A stretch of 64,000 nt of DNA, from assembly GCA_945290265.1 (NCBI GenBank), contig CALYQW010000002.1:62001-126000 (forward strand). Direction: 5' to 3'. Position 1 is the first letter of the stretch. Every line of letters starts with the position of its first letter. Source of the stretch: an uncultured Erwinia sp. (lineage in GTDB: Bacteria > Pseudomonadota > Gammaproteobacteria > Enterobacterales > Enterobacteriaceae). The notes beneath the pieces are model-generated. The model made no database searches. It was not told where the DNA came from and saw only the letters and a list, made by a program, of their open reading frames with translations. The position numbers and the translations under genes were made by a program. Of this stretch, positions 29,544 through 39,631 are shown in pieces.

Positions 29544-31598
29544 TCAGGGTTTACGCAGCTGTGTGACCCCCTGTTTACTCAGCTCGGCAACAAATACTGA
29601 GGGATTTTGGCGATCGAACAGTAACCAGACCTGATGTCGGGCGCGGGTCATCGCCACATAAGCCAGCCGGCGTTCTTCGGCGTGGGCGAATTCCTCGCTG
29701 GCCGGCAGCAGCGCCATTTCTATCACGGATTCTGCGGAACCTGCCGGGAAACCGTCCTTACCGCCATTCAATCCGACCATAATCACATAATCGGCCTGCT
29801 GTCCTTTACTGGCATGAATAGTCATAAAATCCAGCGTCAGTCCCGGCCAGCGGGTAGCGGCTTTATCCAGTAACTGCGGGCGCAGATGATGATAACGTGC
29901 CAGCAGCAGTACCCGCTCATCCTGACGGACATACCCGCTCATTTTATCCAGCAGCGCTTCCAGTTGCTCCTCAGGCAATAAGACTATCGATTTTTTATTT
30001 CCTTTAGTCAGGCTGTTAAGCGGTTTTTTTAACTGCCCGGGATTGCACTGAATAAACTGGCTGGCAACTTCACCAATACGCTGATTAAAGCGGTAGGTTG
30101 TGTCAAGCACACAGTGGTCGCCTTCACCAAACCAGTGGTGAAACGCGGTGGTTAACGCCATATCGGCACCGCTGAAGCGGTACACCGCCTGCCAGTCATC
30201 GCCAACGGCGAATAAGGTGGTCTGGCTGTTCTGACGACGTAATGCACCGAGTAACGCCGCCCGTTGCGGCGAGATATCCTGAAACTCATCCACCAAAATG
30301 TGCTTCCACGGACTGATAAAACGCCCTTTGTCCAGAAGACTGATCGCCTGATGGATCAGCCCGGAGAAATCAACCGCGCTTTCTTTCTTCAATGCGCTTT
30401 TCCATGCTTTCAGCAACGGTGCCATTAACCGGTAGCGCTTTTCAAAGGGTGTGCGCAAGTCTTGCGGGACAGCTTCCAACATCGTTGCTTTAGCACCACC
30501 GTGCATCCTGATCAGCTCCAGCCAGCGATCCAGCCGACCTGCCAGCCGCCGCGCCAGGGATTCATCCTGCCAGAAGTTTTCTGCTGGCAGCTCCCAGCCC
30601 AGCTCCTCTGTCAGCCACTGACGCCAGCCATTCGCCTGAGATTTCTTCTCACTGCACTGCTGCCGCCAGGCATCAATCAACAGCCGATGGCGCGCCTGAG
30701 TATCACTTTCCAGCACGCTGATAGCCGGATTGCTTTTACTGCTCTGACGGATAATCTGCAACGCCAGGGCATGAAAGGTGCAGGCGTTGATCTGGTCGGT
30801 ATGCAAACGTTCGCTGATACGGGTATTCATTTCTTCTGCCGCTTTACGACCGAACGCCAGCAGCAGTATCTGGTCGGCGGTGGCCTGCTGACGCAATATC
30901 AGCCAGCCAGCACGCGCCACCAGCACTGAGGTCTTACCGCTTCCAGCCCCCGCCAGCACCAGCACGGCATCCTCTCCGTTCACTACCGCTTTGGCCTGAG
31001 AAAGATTCAGTGGCGAGGACTCCACATGCTCAAAGAATTGCGCATAACGCTGCAGAATATCTTCAGTCCAGGCCTCATTGCGCTGGCTGCGATCGCTGTT
31101 GCTGTAATCCTGATGCTGTTGGCAATACAGACTGGCTTCCCGGCAGTTATCAAACTCTATAAGCCGTGCCTCAGGCAGAGGTTGCGCGGCAAACGCCTGG
31201 GCTATGGTCTGCTGCCAGTGGCTGATATCACTGCGTTTCAGCCAGTTATCCTGTTGCTCGCACCGTCTGATCGCAGTAACCTCAGCATCGAGCACCCCGG
31301 CGGCAACCCGGCTCATCTCCGTGCTCCACTGCTGCCAGCTCTGATTGAGATAATGGAAGAAACGCTGGGTTTCACCCCATTCTGTGCCGTGTAAACGTAC
31401 CACTTTGTCATCGTGCAACTGGAACTCGAGCTCTCCCCACACCAAACCGCGCTTACATTTAATCGCCAGAAGTTGATTGAAGGGGATCAGGTATTCATGT
31501 TTCTCACCGCTAACTTCGACGCCAGCATTAAGCAGGCGTACGCGATTATAGGGGTGCTGTGCCAGGTGTTTACCCAGTGATGTTGCTTTCAGTTCCAT
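29544..31598 (-). CDS. helD: DNA helicase IV
   Basis: This 684-residue UvrD/Rep-type superfamily 1 helicase matches E. coli HelD, a 3'-5' helicase linked to recombination. Walker A is LAGAGSGKTSV (about residues 215-225), Walker B is ILVDEFQDISPQR, and the later motifs GDDWQAVYRFSGAD, TTYRFNQRI, TIHASKGQQADYV and YVAMTRAR follow in order. The first 150 residues are the HelD-specific region. It converges on mgsA, 14 bases apart. Confidence 0.94.
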   Translation of the reverse strand: MELKATSLGKHLAQHPYNRVRLLNAGVEVSGEKHEYLIPFNQLLAIKCKRGLVWGELEFQLHDDKVVRLHGTEWGETQRFFHYLNQSWQQWSTEMSRVAAGVLDAEVTAIRRCEQQDNWLKRSDISHWQQTIAQAFAAQPLPEARLIEFDNCREASLYCQQHQDYSNSDRSQRNEAWTEDILQRYAQFFEHVESSPLNLSQAKAVVNGEDAVLVLAGAGSGKTSVLVARAGWLILRQQATADQILLLAFGRKAAEEMNTRISERLHTDQINACTFHALALQIIRQSSKSNPAISVLESDTQARHRLLIDAWRQQCSEKKSQANGWRQWLTEELGWELPAENFWQDESLARRLAGRLDRWLELIRMHGGAKATMLEAVPQDLRTPFEKRYRLMAPLLKAWKSALKKESAVDFSGLIHQAISLLDKGRFISPWKHILVDEFQDISPQRAALLGALRRQNSQTTLFAVGDDWQAVYRFSGADMALTTAFHHWFGEGDHCVLDTTYRFNQRIGEVASQFIQCNPGQLKKPLNSLTKGNKKSIVLLPEEQLEALLDKMSGYVRQDERVLLLARYHHLRPQLLDKAATRWPGLTLDFMTIHASKGQQADYVIMVGLNGGKDGFPAGSAESVIEMALLPASEEFAHAEERRLAYVAMTRARHQVWLLFDRQNPSVFVAELSKQGVTQLRKP

Positions 31599-31732
31599 TA
31601 AGGCTATCCTGACTGCGGCTGTGTTGATCTTTAACAGTTTAGCGGGCGACGGGTTAGCGCTCCAGCGCTAAAAGACGTTACAATCATGGTGCTTTGTCAT
31701 TCTGAGAACTTTTTCCAGTTAAGGTTTAAAAC

Positions 31733-32179
31733 ATGCGCGTTGTACTCAATGTCCTGAACTTTGTTTTAGGGGGCTTTCTGACTACCGCCTCCTGGTTGCT
31801 GGCCACTCTGGTCAGTATTATTTTCATTTTTACCCTGCCATTAACCCGGTCATGCTGGGAGATCACCAAATTGTCGCTGCTGCCTTTTGGCAATGAAGCA
31901 GTGCACATTGATATTCTTAATCCCGGTGAGTCAAATGCGTTAAGAAACTCAGGGGGTACGCTGTTAAATATTCTATGGTTTGTTTTCTTCGGCTGGTGGC
32001 TGTGTATCGGGCATATTTTCGCCGGCATTGCTCAGTGCCTGACGATTATTGGTATTCCAATCGGTATTGCTAACTTTAAAATCGCCGTCATTGCCCTGTG
32101 GCCGGTCGGCCGCCGCGTAGTACCGGTAGAAGTCGCTCAGGCAGCCCGCGAAGCCAATGCCCGTAGCCGCTTTCGTTGA
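31733..32179 (+). CDS. yccF: Inner-membrane protein YccF
   Basis: The 148-residue protein has three to four hydrophobic segments and two copies of the DUF307/YccF domain, seen as repeated ILNFVLGG- and NILWFVFFGWW-like halves with LPFGN and PIGIANFKI motifs. Function is unknown. It lies 19 bases before yccS on the same strand and is probably co-transcribed with it. Confidence 0.9.
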   Translation: MRVVLNVLNFVLGGFLTTASWLLATLVSIIFIFTLPLTRSCWEITKLSLLPFGNEAVHIDILNPGESNALRNSGGTLLNILWFVFFGWWLCIGHIFAGIAQCLTIIGIPIGIANFKIAVIALWPVGRRVVPVEVAQAAREANARSRFR

Positions 32180-32198
32180 TCCCTGATAAGAAATCCCC

Positions 32199-34334
32199 AT
32201 GAGACTGATCCACGGTCTGCGCCGTTATGCCTTCGACAGCACCTGGCTTTATAACATTCGCATTACTCTGGCGCTGGCCGGATGCGCCGCTGTTCCCTTG
32301 TGGCTGCATCAGATCACCTTGACCATTCCGTTAACCCTGGGCGTGGTTGCCGCGGCACTGGCTGACCTCGACGATCGTTTTAGCGGCCGTTTGCGCAATC
32401 TGATTATCACCCTGGTCTCCTTTTGTATTGCCTCGGTCTCCGTTGAACTGCTGTTTCCTTATCCGTGGATGTTTATTATCGGCCTGGCGATCTCCAGCTG
32501 GGGATTTATCCTGCTGGGGGCATTGGGTACCCGCTATGCGACAATTGCTTTTGGGGCACTGCTCATCGCCATTTATACCATGCTGGGGATCGGACTGTTC
32601 CCGCAATGGTATTTGCAGCCAGTGATGTTGTTATGCGGTGCCATCTGGTACAACCTGCTGACCCTGGTCGGGCATTTACTGTTCCCGGTGCGTCCGTTAC
32701 AAGAGAACCTTGCCCGCTGTTTCGAACAGTTGGCCCGTTGCTTCGAAGCCAAAGCCAGCCTGTTTGATCCTGATATTGAAGAAGACGACGCACCGATGCT
32801 GTTTACCATGGCCATGGCCAACAGTCAGTTGGTCACGCTGTTGAACCAGTCCCGCGCCTCGATTAAATCGCGCCTGCGCGGTGACCGGGGTCAACGGGCA
32901 ACCCGCCGTTCACTTCATTACTATTTTGCCGCGCAGGATATTCATGAAAGGGCCAGTTCTTCCCATGTCCAGTACCAGCGCCTGCGTCAACACTTAGAAA
33001 ACAGCGATATTCTTTTCCGTTTTCAGCGTCTGCTGACCTTACAGGCACAGGCCTGTCATCAGCTGTCGCACAAAATTTTGCTGCGCGAACCTTATCAGCA
33101 TAATCCCCAATTTGAACGCGTATTTTTGCGCCTGGAACAGGCGCTGGATCGCCATGCGGCACAGCATCCGTCAGGGTCTGAAATCAAGGCAATGCGTTAT
33201 CTGCTGGCCAACCTGAAGGCGATAGACGCGCAACTGGCCACCATTGAGTCAGAACAGGCCATTTCACTAAAAGAACATTCATCCGATCATACCCTTTCAG
33301 GGGACGGTCTGACCGGGTTTAATGATATTCGCCTGCGTATCAGCCGGCACATGGGCGCACACTCCCCCCTGTTTCGTCATGCCGTTCGTCTGTCACTGCT
33401 ACTTTGCACCGGTTACGCTTTAATCCAGTTAACCGGATTAAAGCACGGTTACTGGATCCTGCTTACCAGCCTGTTTGTCTGTCAGCCCAACTACAGCGCC
33501 ACCCGTCAGCGACTGGCGCTGCGTATTGCCGGTACTCTGGCGGGGATTATTCTCGGCCTGCCATTACTGTGGCTGGTACCTTCAACGGAAGGACAGCTGC
33601 TGTTGATTGTCGTCACCGGGGTGCTGTTTTTCGCCTTCCGCCTGGTGCAGTATGCGCATGCCACTATGTTTATTACCTTACTGGTATTGCTGTGCTTTAA
33701 CCTGTTAGGTGAAGGATTTGAAGTTGCCGTGCCGCGGATTGTTGATACCCTGATTGGTTGCGCTATTGCCTGGCTGGCGGTGAGCTTTATATGGCCGGAC
33801 TGGCGCTTCCGTCGTCTGCCGGAAGTGATACAGCGCTCGCTGGAGGCAAACTGCCGTTACCTGCAGGCCATTCTGGAACAATATCATCAGGGTAAAGATA
33901 ATCGTCTGGATTACCGTATTGCGCGGCGCGATGCCCATAATGGCGATGCGGAGCTGGCATCCGTTGTTGCAGGACTTTCCACGGAAAACCGCACCAACGC
34001 GATATTGCGGGATAATGCATTCAGACTGTTGTGTCTGAATCATTCTTTTCTCAGTTATGCTTCTGCGCTGGGCGCACACCGTGAGAAATTACAGAGTGAA
34101 GGTGTATTACGCCTGATAAATGATGCCGCTGACTGCGCAGCACAAATTTTGCAGCAGGGTCCGGTTGACCCGGAAACGGTGCACTCGGACATCGCCTCTT
34201 TGCAACAACGCCTGGCACAAAGTGAAGCCAATCCCGAAACCAAGGAACCGCTGGTACTGCAACAGATTGGCTTACTGGTAGCCCTGCTACCGGAGATCGT
34301 CAGGATAAGGCAACATATCATGGCCAGTCATTGA
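32199..34334 (+). CDS. yccS: FUSC family inner-membrane protein YccS
   Basis: The 711-residue protein matches E. coli YccS, a fusaric-acid-resistance-like (FUSC) transporter family member. Two blocks of membrane segments (about residues 20-150 and 395-520) flank cytoplasmic domains, the typical FUSC layout. A substrate is not known. The last seven bases of the gene overlap the end of the convergent tfoX gene. Confidence 0.9.
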   Translation: MRLIHGLRRYAFDSTWLYNIRITLALAGCAAVPLWLHQITLTIPLTLGVVAAALADLDDRFSGRLRNLIITLVSFCIASVSVELLFPYPWMFIIGLAISSWGFILLGALGTRYATIAFGALLIAIYTMLGIGLFPQWYLQPVMLLCGAIWYNLLTLVGHLLFPVRPLQENLARCFEQLARCFEAKASLFDPDIEEDDAPMLFTMAMANSQLVTLLNQSRASIKSRLRGDRGQRATRRSLHYYFAAQDIHERASSSHVQYQRLRQHLENSDILFRFQRLLTLQAQACHQLSHKILLREPYQHNPQFERVFLRLEQALDRHAAQHPSGSEIKAMRYLLANLKAIDAQLATIESEQAISLKEHSSDHTLSGDGLTGFNDIRLRISRHMGAHSPLFRHAVRLSLLLCTGYALIQLTGLKHGYWILLTSLFVCQPNYSATRQRLALRIAGTLAGIILGLPLLWLVPSTEGQLLLIVVTGVLFFAFRLVQYAHATMFITLLVLLCFNLLGEGFEVAVPRIVDTLIGCAIAWLAVSFIWPDWRFRRLPEVIQRSLEANCRYLQAILEQYHQGKDNRLDYRIARRDAHNGDAELASVVAGLSTENRTNAILRDNAFRLLCLNHSFLSYASALGAHREKLQSEGVLRLINDAADCAAQILQQGPVDPETVHSDIASLQQRLAQSEANPETKEPLVLQQIGLLVALLPEIVRIRQHIMASH

Positions 34335-34966
34335 CAGACCTGGCGCCCCCTCCTTTCTTCTGTCTTCGGCTGCGTATTATGGTTAAACCACAGGCGCAGC
34401 TCTTCTTTCACCGCCAGCGACAGTGCCTCACTGTGCAAACCGGTGATCGCCCCTTCCAGCGCCAGCAATACCGGTAATCCCAGATGTTTATTCTGTTGTC
34501 GTAATCTGAGCCAGCTGCGCCGCGATCCCTGCTGTTTTAGCACCGTGATGGTGCAAATTCCTACCTGACGCAGCAGGGATTCCATCCGTATCCCCATATT
34601 CGGTAAGTCCTTGATCCGACGTTGATGCAGCCGCCGCTGTTTCTCCAGCCGCGCCCCCTGTAAACACAGTGCAGCCAGCGCCACCAGACGTTGTTCATCC
34701 GACCAGAGAGCCTCTTGCACCCGATAATAGTTGAGTGCCACCGGCAGGCCGCCTTTGATTAATCTTAGCGGCTGGACATTGCGGTCTATCCGGCATGGTT
34801 GCACCGTTTCACAAGCCCTCAGATACAGCTGACCTTCCGCCACCACTGCAAACACCGTTTTGTCAACCGCAAGGCTGTAACCGCCAAACTGGGTACGCGA
34901 TTCCAGTGAGCCCAGGGCAGACAGACGTTGCTTGATCACAGCAATGGTAAATTTTGAATGGCTCAT
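34328..34966 (-). CDS. tfoX: Competence regulator Sxy/TfoX
   Basis: The 212-residue product matches Sxy (TfoX), which works with CRP to activate CRP-S promoters of competence genes. The N-terminal TfoX domain shows SLESRTQFGGYSLAVDKTVFA and YYRVQEALW, and the C-terminal helical domain carries NMGIRMESLLRQVGI. It converges on yccS with a seven-base overlap and is divergent from sulA, the E. coli arrangement. No competence genes are in the window. Confidence 0.92.
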   Translation of the reverse strand: MSHSKFTIAVIKQRLSALGSLESRTQFGGYSLAVDKTVFAVVAEGQLYLRACETVQPCRIDRNVQPLRLIKGGLPVALNYYRVQEALWSDEQRLVALAALCLQGARLEKQRRLHQRRIKDLPNMGIRMESLLRQVGICTITVLKQQGSRRSWLRLRQQNKHLGLPVLLALEGAITGLHSEALSLAVKEELRLWFNHNTQPKTEERRGRQVCQ

Positions 34967-35139
34967 CGTGTTACCTCCGACCTAATAGGAAAGTTATAAT
35001 TAACTGCTTTAAATCAATTAATTGGACGATATTCAATCCCTGTAACAGGTTCAATGATTAATTCCGGTTAAGGGCTTTTACATTCTGTTTTTGCGAGGCG
35101 TTATGGAAAAATAAGGTTGATCTTTACCCAGCATCCGGA

Positions 35140-35159
35140 TACTGTATATCCATACAGCA
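35140..35159 (+). promoter_or_regulatory. LexA operator of sulA
   Basis: The 20-base site contains CTGTATATCCATACAG, which fits the CTGT-N8-ACAG LexA consensus. It lies 20 bases before the sulA start. It places sulA under SOS control and argues against the in-frame start codon at 35117, which precedes the operator. Confidence 0.9.
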
Positions 35160-35179
35160 TCACTATGAGCGGAGACATT

Positions 35180-35683
35180 ATGCGCACCCATTCACTTAAC
35201 TTATCGTCTGTTAACAGCGGTTCTGCTATTCCTCACCCCGGCGCCAACCCTGCCAGCACTGACGGATTGATCAGTGAACTGGTATACAGTGAAGATCAAT
35301 GCAACATAGCTCAATGTTTGCTGCTTCCTTTGCTGCAACAGTTATGCCATCAGTCGCGCTGGCAACTGTGGCTCACCCCTCATCAGAAGTTAAGCCGTGA
35401 CTGGTTGCGTCATTCAGGATTGCCGCTGGATAAAATCATGCAGGTAAGCCGCTCAGGGTGCATTACCACAGTGGACTCAATGATTAAAGCCTTACAGACA
35501 GGTAACTACAGTGTGGTGTTAGGCTGGTTTGCAGAGGAAATTTCACCGTCCGACCGTGAACGCCTGGAGCAGGCGGCACATTCTGGTCGTGCGTTAGGGT
35601 TAATAATGCGTTCAGAAGTGTCAGTTTTTCCTCTCTCCAAACCATTAAACGGGTTAAGAATTCAGTCGAGTTTGTATCATTAA
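35180..35683 (+). CDS. sulA: Cell division inhibitor SulA
   Basis: SulA is the SOS-induced inhibitor that sequesters FtsZ and is cleared by Lon. The 167-residue product resembles E. coli SulA (169 residues) from GLISELVY onward, with the FtsZ-binding region RWQLWLTPHQKLSRDWL and TGNYSVVLGWF. The extreme C-terminus ends SLYH, and terminal His is the residue Lon recognises in E. coli. The N-terminal 30 residues are poorly conserved, as expected. CGGAG lies seven bases before the ATG at 35180. Confidence 0.92.
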   Translation: MRTHSLNLSSVNSGSAIPHPGANPASTDGLISELVYSEDQCNIAQCLLLPLLQQLCHQSRWQLWLTPHQKLSRDWLRHSGLPLDKIMQVSRSGCITTVDSMIKALQTGNYSVVLGWFAEEISPSDRERLEQAAHSGRALGLIMRSEVSVFPLSKPLNGLRIQSSLYH

Positions 35684-36030
35684 GTAAAAATAAGATTATT
35701 CCCAGAATATTTTCCCGACTTATCGTTGTGTGGCCTAAGATTATATCCGCGCAAGGCGGCACAACGGGTTAGCGCGATTTGGTGACCATCAAAGCGCCAA
35801 ACAATTCCCCATAAAATGTTACAAAAGATGTCAAAAGTACCTTTTTTTTGCTAACTCACCCCACATCTTACTTGTAAGTTTGCTGGTACGTTGTAGACTT
35901 TACCTCGCCAGGGTGCTCAATAACCTCCTTTTTTGGAAGAGTCATAAGTGAGCTCCATAACCCGGCGAAGGATTAAATCAAAGAGTTTACTTTAAGCTCA
36001 TTGCCTATTTGGATGATAACGAGGCGCAAA
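35684..36030 (+). other. Intergenic region with long ompA leader
   Basis: No gene is supported in these 347 bases. The right-hand part is the ompA promoter and its long 5' leader. The leader ends in GGATGATAACGAGGCGCAAA, nearly identical to E. coli, where the leader gives mRNA stability and carries the MicA target near the ribosome-binding site. Confidence 0.75.
35872..35899 (+). promoter_or_regulatory. ompA promoter
   Basis: TTGTAA (35872-35877) and TAGACT (35894-35899) are 16 bases apart. The surrounding sequence (CTTGTAAGTTT, CGTTGTAGACTTTAC, TCGCCAGGGTGCTC) matches the E. coli ompA promoter, giving a start near 35907 and a leader of about 125 bases. Confidence 0.75.
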
Positions 36031-37098
36031 ATGAAAAAGACAGCTATCGCAATTGCAGTGGCACTGGCAGGCTTCGCTACCGTAGCGCAGGCCACTCCGA
36101 AAGAAAACACCTGGTATACCGGTGGTAAACTTGGCTGGTCTCAGTACCACGATACCGGATTCTACGGTAATGGTTACGAGAACAACAACGGTCCAACTCA
36201 CGAAAGCCAGCTGGGTGCCGGTGCATTCCTAGGCTATCAGGCCGATAAATATGTTGGTTTCGAGCTGGGCTATGACTGGCTGGGCCGTATGCCTTATAAA
36301 GGCACGACCAACAACGGTGCCTTTAAAGCGCAGGGCGTTCAGCTGACCGCCAAATTAAGCTACCCGGTAATGGACGATCTGGACGTTTACACTCGTCTGG
36401 GTGGTATGATGTGGATCGCTAACTCTTCTCAGAACAGCGAGAAATACGGTCGCATCAAAAACAACGATACTGGCGTATCTCCGCTGGCTGCAGTCGGTGT
36501 TGAATATGCTGTGACCAAAAACTGGGCAACCCGTCTGGATTACCAGTGGGTGAACAACATCGGTGATGCAGGTACTGTTGGTACCCGTCCTGACAACGGC
36601 ATGCTGAGCGTGGGTGTATCTTACCGTTTCGGTCAGGATGAAGCGGCTCCGGCTCCAGCCCCGGCTCCAGCTCCGGCTCCAGTCACTGAAACCAAGCGTT
36701 TCACTTTGAAGTCTGACGTGCTGTTCAACTTCAACAAATCGAGCCTGAAACCAGAAGGTCAGCAGGCTCTGGATCAGCTGTACACCCAGCTGAGCAATCT
36801 GGATCCAAAAGACGGCTCTGTTGTGGTTCTGGGCTTCACCGACCGTATCGGTTCCCAGCAGTACAACCTGAAACTGTCTGAGAAACGCGCTCAGTCTGTA
36901 GTGGATTACCTGGTATCTAAAGGTATCCCGGCTGACAAAATCTCTGCACGTGGCGAAGGTAAAAACAGCCCGGTTACTGGCAGCACCTGTGACAACGTGA
37001 AAGCCCGTAAGGCGCTGATCGATTGTCTGGCTCCAGACCGTCGTGTAGAAATCGAAGTTAAAGGCGTTAAAGACGTTGTTACTCAGCCACAGGCTTAA
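36031..37098 (+). CDS. ompA: Outer membrane protein OmpA
   Basis: OmpA anchors the outer membrane to peptidoglycan and serves as a phage and colicin receptor. The 355-residue precursor has a signal peptide ending VAQA, an eight-stranded N-terminal barrel, an Ala-Pro linker at about residues 206-221, and a C-terminal OmpA-like peptidoglycan-binding domain ([14 protein letters not shown]) with two Cys in STCDNV and IDCLAP. GAGG precedes the ATG at 36031. Codon use is highly biased, as in abundant proteins. Confidence 0.97.
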   Translation: MKKTAIAIAVALAGFATVAQATPKENTWYTGGKLGWSQYHDTGFYGNGYENNNGPTHESQLGAGAFLGYQADKYVGFELGYDWLGRMPYKGTTNNGAFKAQGVQLTAKLSYPVMDDLDVYTRLGGMMWIANSSQNSEKYGRIKNNDTGVSPLAAVGVEYAVTKNWATRLDYQWVNNIGDAGTVGTRPDNGMLSVGVSYRFGQDEAAPAPAPAPAPAPVTETKRFTLKSDVLFNFNKSSLKPEGQQALDQLYTQLSNLDPKDGSVVVLGFTDRIGSQQYNLKLSEKRAQSVVDYLVSKGIPADKISARGEGKNSPVTGSTCDNVKARKALIDCLAPDRRVEIEVKGVKDVVTQPQA

Positions 37099-37114
37099 GT
37101 AACGCTTTAGCTTC

Positions 37115-37146
37115 AAAAAAACCCCGCCTCGGCGGGGTTTTTTATT
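37115..37146 (+). terminator. ompA terminator
   Basis: ACCCCGCC-TC-GGCGGGGT with flanking A and T runs forms a classical terminator 17 bases after the ompA stop. Confidence 0.92.
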
Positions 37147-37225
37147 TTATGGCCAGGGAGAAAAAGCTAAAATGTGCTATCCCTGCAATTCCACCCGATT
37201 CTCCTGTGCGCATTTTCTGCGCAAA

Positions 37226-37681
37226 TTAATCAGATTTACCCAGTATTTTTTTCAGATCCTGCTTAAGTGAGGACATCTGAATGGCATACTGCTCCTTACG
37301 TTCCGCATCTTCGATTAGTTGAACAACGGTTTCTGACAGCGTACTTTTGCGCCGTTGCGCCAACCCGGCAAGGCGCTGCCACACCAGATACTCCAGATCG
37401 ATGGATTTCTTACGCGTGTGCTGATGCTCAGCATTAAAATGCCGCTTACGCCGCGCCCGAATAGTCTGCTTCATCCGGTTATCCAGCGCCGGATTAATAT
37501 GCTGTTGGATCCAGCCACTCACTTCTGTTGGGCGGTGCTCCATCGCCAGCAGTTGCTCAACGGCTTCCTGCGCCGCACTGGACTCTATATAGCGTGTGAT
37601 CAATTCACCTTCCCGGTGCTTTTTCACCAGGTATTTCCATTTCCAACCGCTTTCAAGATTTTCCAGTTGTTGATATTTCAT
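37226..37681 (-). CDS. matP: Macrodomain Ter protein MatP
   Basis: MatP binds matS sites, organises the terminus macrodomain and links it to the divisome through ZapB. The 151-residue product matches E. coli MatP (150 residues): an N-terminal helical bundle ([18 protein letters not shown]), a ribbon-helix-helix DNA-binding region ([21 protein letters not shown]) and a C-terminal coiled coil. I chose the ATG at 37681; the frame is open to 37732. Its position between ompA and lonH is the conserved one. Confidence 0.94.
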   Translation of the reverse strand: MKYQQLENLESGWKWKYLVKKHREGELITRYIESSAAQEAVEQLLAMEHRPTEVSGWIQQHINPALDNRMKQTIRARRKRHFNAEHQHTRKKSIDLEYLVWQRLAGLAQRRKSTLSETVVQLIEDAERKEQYAIQMSSLKQDLKKILGKSD

Positions 37682-37824
37682 AGAAATCTCATGCTGATCA
37701 CATAACCTTATAAGAATAACAGCTTTTTTCATTCAGACCGAAGATAAAACAGTAACCCTCGCCCGAATCCCCTAGATGACAGATTCAGGATAATCACTGC
37801 GGTGCTTAACCGGCTGAAATATTG

Positions 37825-37830
37825 TATAAT
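37825..37830 (+). promoter_or_regulatory. Consensus -10 element before lonH
   Basis: A perfect TATAAT hexamer lies about 35 bases before the TTG chosen as the lonH start, so transcription would begin near 37837. This favours the TTG start over the upstream in-frame ATG at 37802. No strong -35 element is visible. Confidence 0.45.
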
Positions 37831-37864
37831 GCCGCTTTTACCCACTGCAGAAAAAAAGATAACT

Positions 37865-39619
37865 TTGACCAGCACCCAACTTGAGTGGCATGCCCTGCAG
37901 CCCGACACAGAACGTTTTGCCCATTTGTTCCCGCAAACGCTCTGCAATGAAAAAACCTGTTTTTCTATGCTTCAGCCGCGCCTTTACGACGGGCTGAATC
38001 TGCTGCTGCAGACCCCGGCACGATTTCCATTACTTCTGGTGAAAAACGCCGAAAGTACCGAAGCGTTACAACTGCTGCAGAAAGTGCTGGCATCCCTTGA
38101 TGATAGCCCATCAGCAACACTGTATGGCGGTCATTATCAGACAGAATCAGACGAAATCAGCTGGCGCGCTGCGCAAAGCATTGGGGATAATTTCGCCAGC
38201 CAGGGCGGTATTTTTGCCGCTGACTGGGTTGAAAGCGAACAGTTGTTTGGTTGTGTGCGTATCCATCAGTCAAAACTCACCCTGTGCCCTGGTCTGGTGC
38301 ATCGCGCCAATGGCGGTGTTCTGCTGCTGTCATTACGCACGCTGTTAGCACAGCCGCTGCTGTGGGTACGATTAAAAGAGATTGTGGTCAGCCAGCGCTT
38401 TACCTGGTATTCGCCGGATGAAACCCGTCCTCTGCCGCTTACCATTCCCGCCATGCCGCTAAAGCTACGCCTGGTGCTGACAGGCGATCGTGACGCGCTG
38501 GCAGAGTTCCAGGAAATCGAGCCTGAACTGGCGTCTGCGGCACTTTACAGTGAGTTCGAAGACCAGCTGCGTCTTGATGACGAAGACGACGTCAGCCACT
38601 GGCTGAACTGGACACAGTGGATTGCCGATTGCTTAAACTGCCCACCTCCGGCCGCCGACTTCTGGCCAGTGCTGATGCATGAAGCCGCACGTTATACCGG
38701 CGACCAGGAAAGCCTGCCCCTTGATCCAAGCTGGCTGAGTCAGCAGCTGCTGGAAAGCCAACTGCTCAGCGATCGGGCAACCCTGAGCGGGGAAAATCTG
38801 CAGCAGGCACTGGCAAACCGCATCTGGCGTGAAAGCTTCCTGTCAGAGCGGGTGCTCGACGATATCCTGACTGAGCAGGTGCGTATTGAAACCGCAGGCG
38901 AGCGTATTGGCCAGATCAATGCGCTGTCAGTGATTGAATTTCCCGGTCATCCGCGCGCATTTGGCGAACCTTCACGTATCAGTTGCGTGGTTCATCCGGG
39001 CGATGGCGAGTTAACCGATGTCGAACGCAAGGCCGAGTTGGGCGGTAATATTCACGCCAAGGGCATGATGATTATGCAATCCTGGCTGATTAGCGAACTG
39101 GAGCTTGACCATCCGCTGCCTTTCTCCGCCTCGGTGGTATTTGAACAGTCTTATAATGAGGTCGATGGCGACAGCGCCTCGCTGGCAGAACTCTGTGTGC
39201 TGGTTAGCGCTCTGGCTTCACAGCCGGTTTTCCAGCACATTGCGGTTACCGGCTCGGTCGATCAGTTCGGTCAGGTTCAGCCGGTTGGCGGTTTAAATGA
39301 AAAAATCGAAGGCTTTTTTGCGGTCTGCGATCATCGCGGCTTAAGCGGCAATCAGGGTGTGATACTGCCGCTGGCCAACGTGCGTCATCTTGCGCTGTCT
39401 GCTGAAGTGATCGATGCTGTACGTAATAACCAGTTCCATCTGTGGGCAGTCTCTTCTGTGGAAGAAGCATTGCCTTTATTGACCGGGGTGGAATGGAGTA
39501 AAGAAAATCAGCCCTGCCTGCTACACAGCATTCAGGAACGTATCACCCAACTTAATCAACAGGAAGCCCGCCACCGTCCGTGGCCCCTTCGCTGGTTAAA
39601 CTGGTTCTTACCTGGCTGA
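37865..39619 (+). CDS. lonH: Lon-like ATP-dependent protease homologue LonH (YcbZ)
   Basis: The 584-residue protein matches E. coli YcbZ (586 residues). The C-terminal half is a Lon-type serine protease domain with Ser in VDGDSASLAELC and Lys in GGLNEKIEGFF, forming the Ser-Lys dyad. The N-terminal half is a degenerate AAA-like region with no clear Walker A, as in E. coli. A cellular role is not established. I chose the TTG at 37865 because it aligns with the E. coli start and lies after a consensus -10; the ribosome-binding site is weak. fabA follows, with its own operator. Confidence 0.87.
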   Translation: MTSTQLEWHALQPDTERFAHLFPQTLCNEKTCFSMLQPRLYDGLNLLLQTPARFPLLLVKNAESTEALQLLQKVLASLDDSPSATLYGGHYQTESDEISWRAAQSIGDNFASQGGIFAADWVESEQLFGCVRIHQSKLTLCPGLVHRANGGVLLLSLRTLLAQPLLWVRLKEIVVSQRFTWYSPDETRPLPLTIPAMPLKLRLVLTGDRDALAEFQEIEPELASAALYSEFEDQLRLDDEDDVSHWLNWTQWIADCLNCPPPAADFWPVLMHEAARYTGDQESLPLDPSWLSQQLLESQLLSDRATLSGENLQQALANRIWRESFLSERVLDDILTEQVRIETAGERIGQINALSVIEFPGHPRAFGEPSRISCVVHPGDGELTDVERKAELGGNIHAKGMMIMQSWLISELELDHPLPFSASVVFEQSYNEVDGDSASLAELCVLVSALASQPVFQHIAVTGSVDQFGQVQPVGGLNEKIEGFFAVCDHRGLSGNQGVILPLANVRHLALSAEVIDAVRNNQFHLWAVSSVEEALPLLTGVEWSKENQPCLLHSIQERITQLNQQEARHRPWPLRWLNWFLPG

Positions 39620-39631
39620 TCAGAGTTGTTC

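Noticed and set aside
36991..37003. A sequence resembling a matS site inside ompA
   Set aside because: GTGACAACGTGAA misses the 13-base matS palindrome at two positions and lies within coding sequence; it is within chance expectation.
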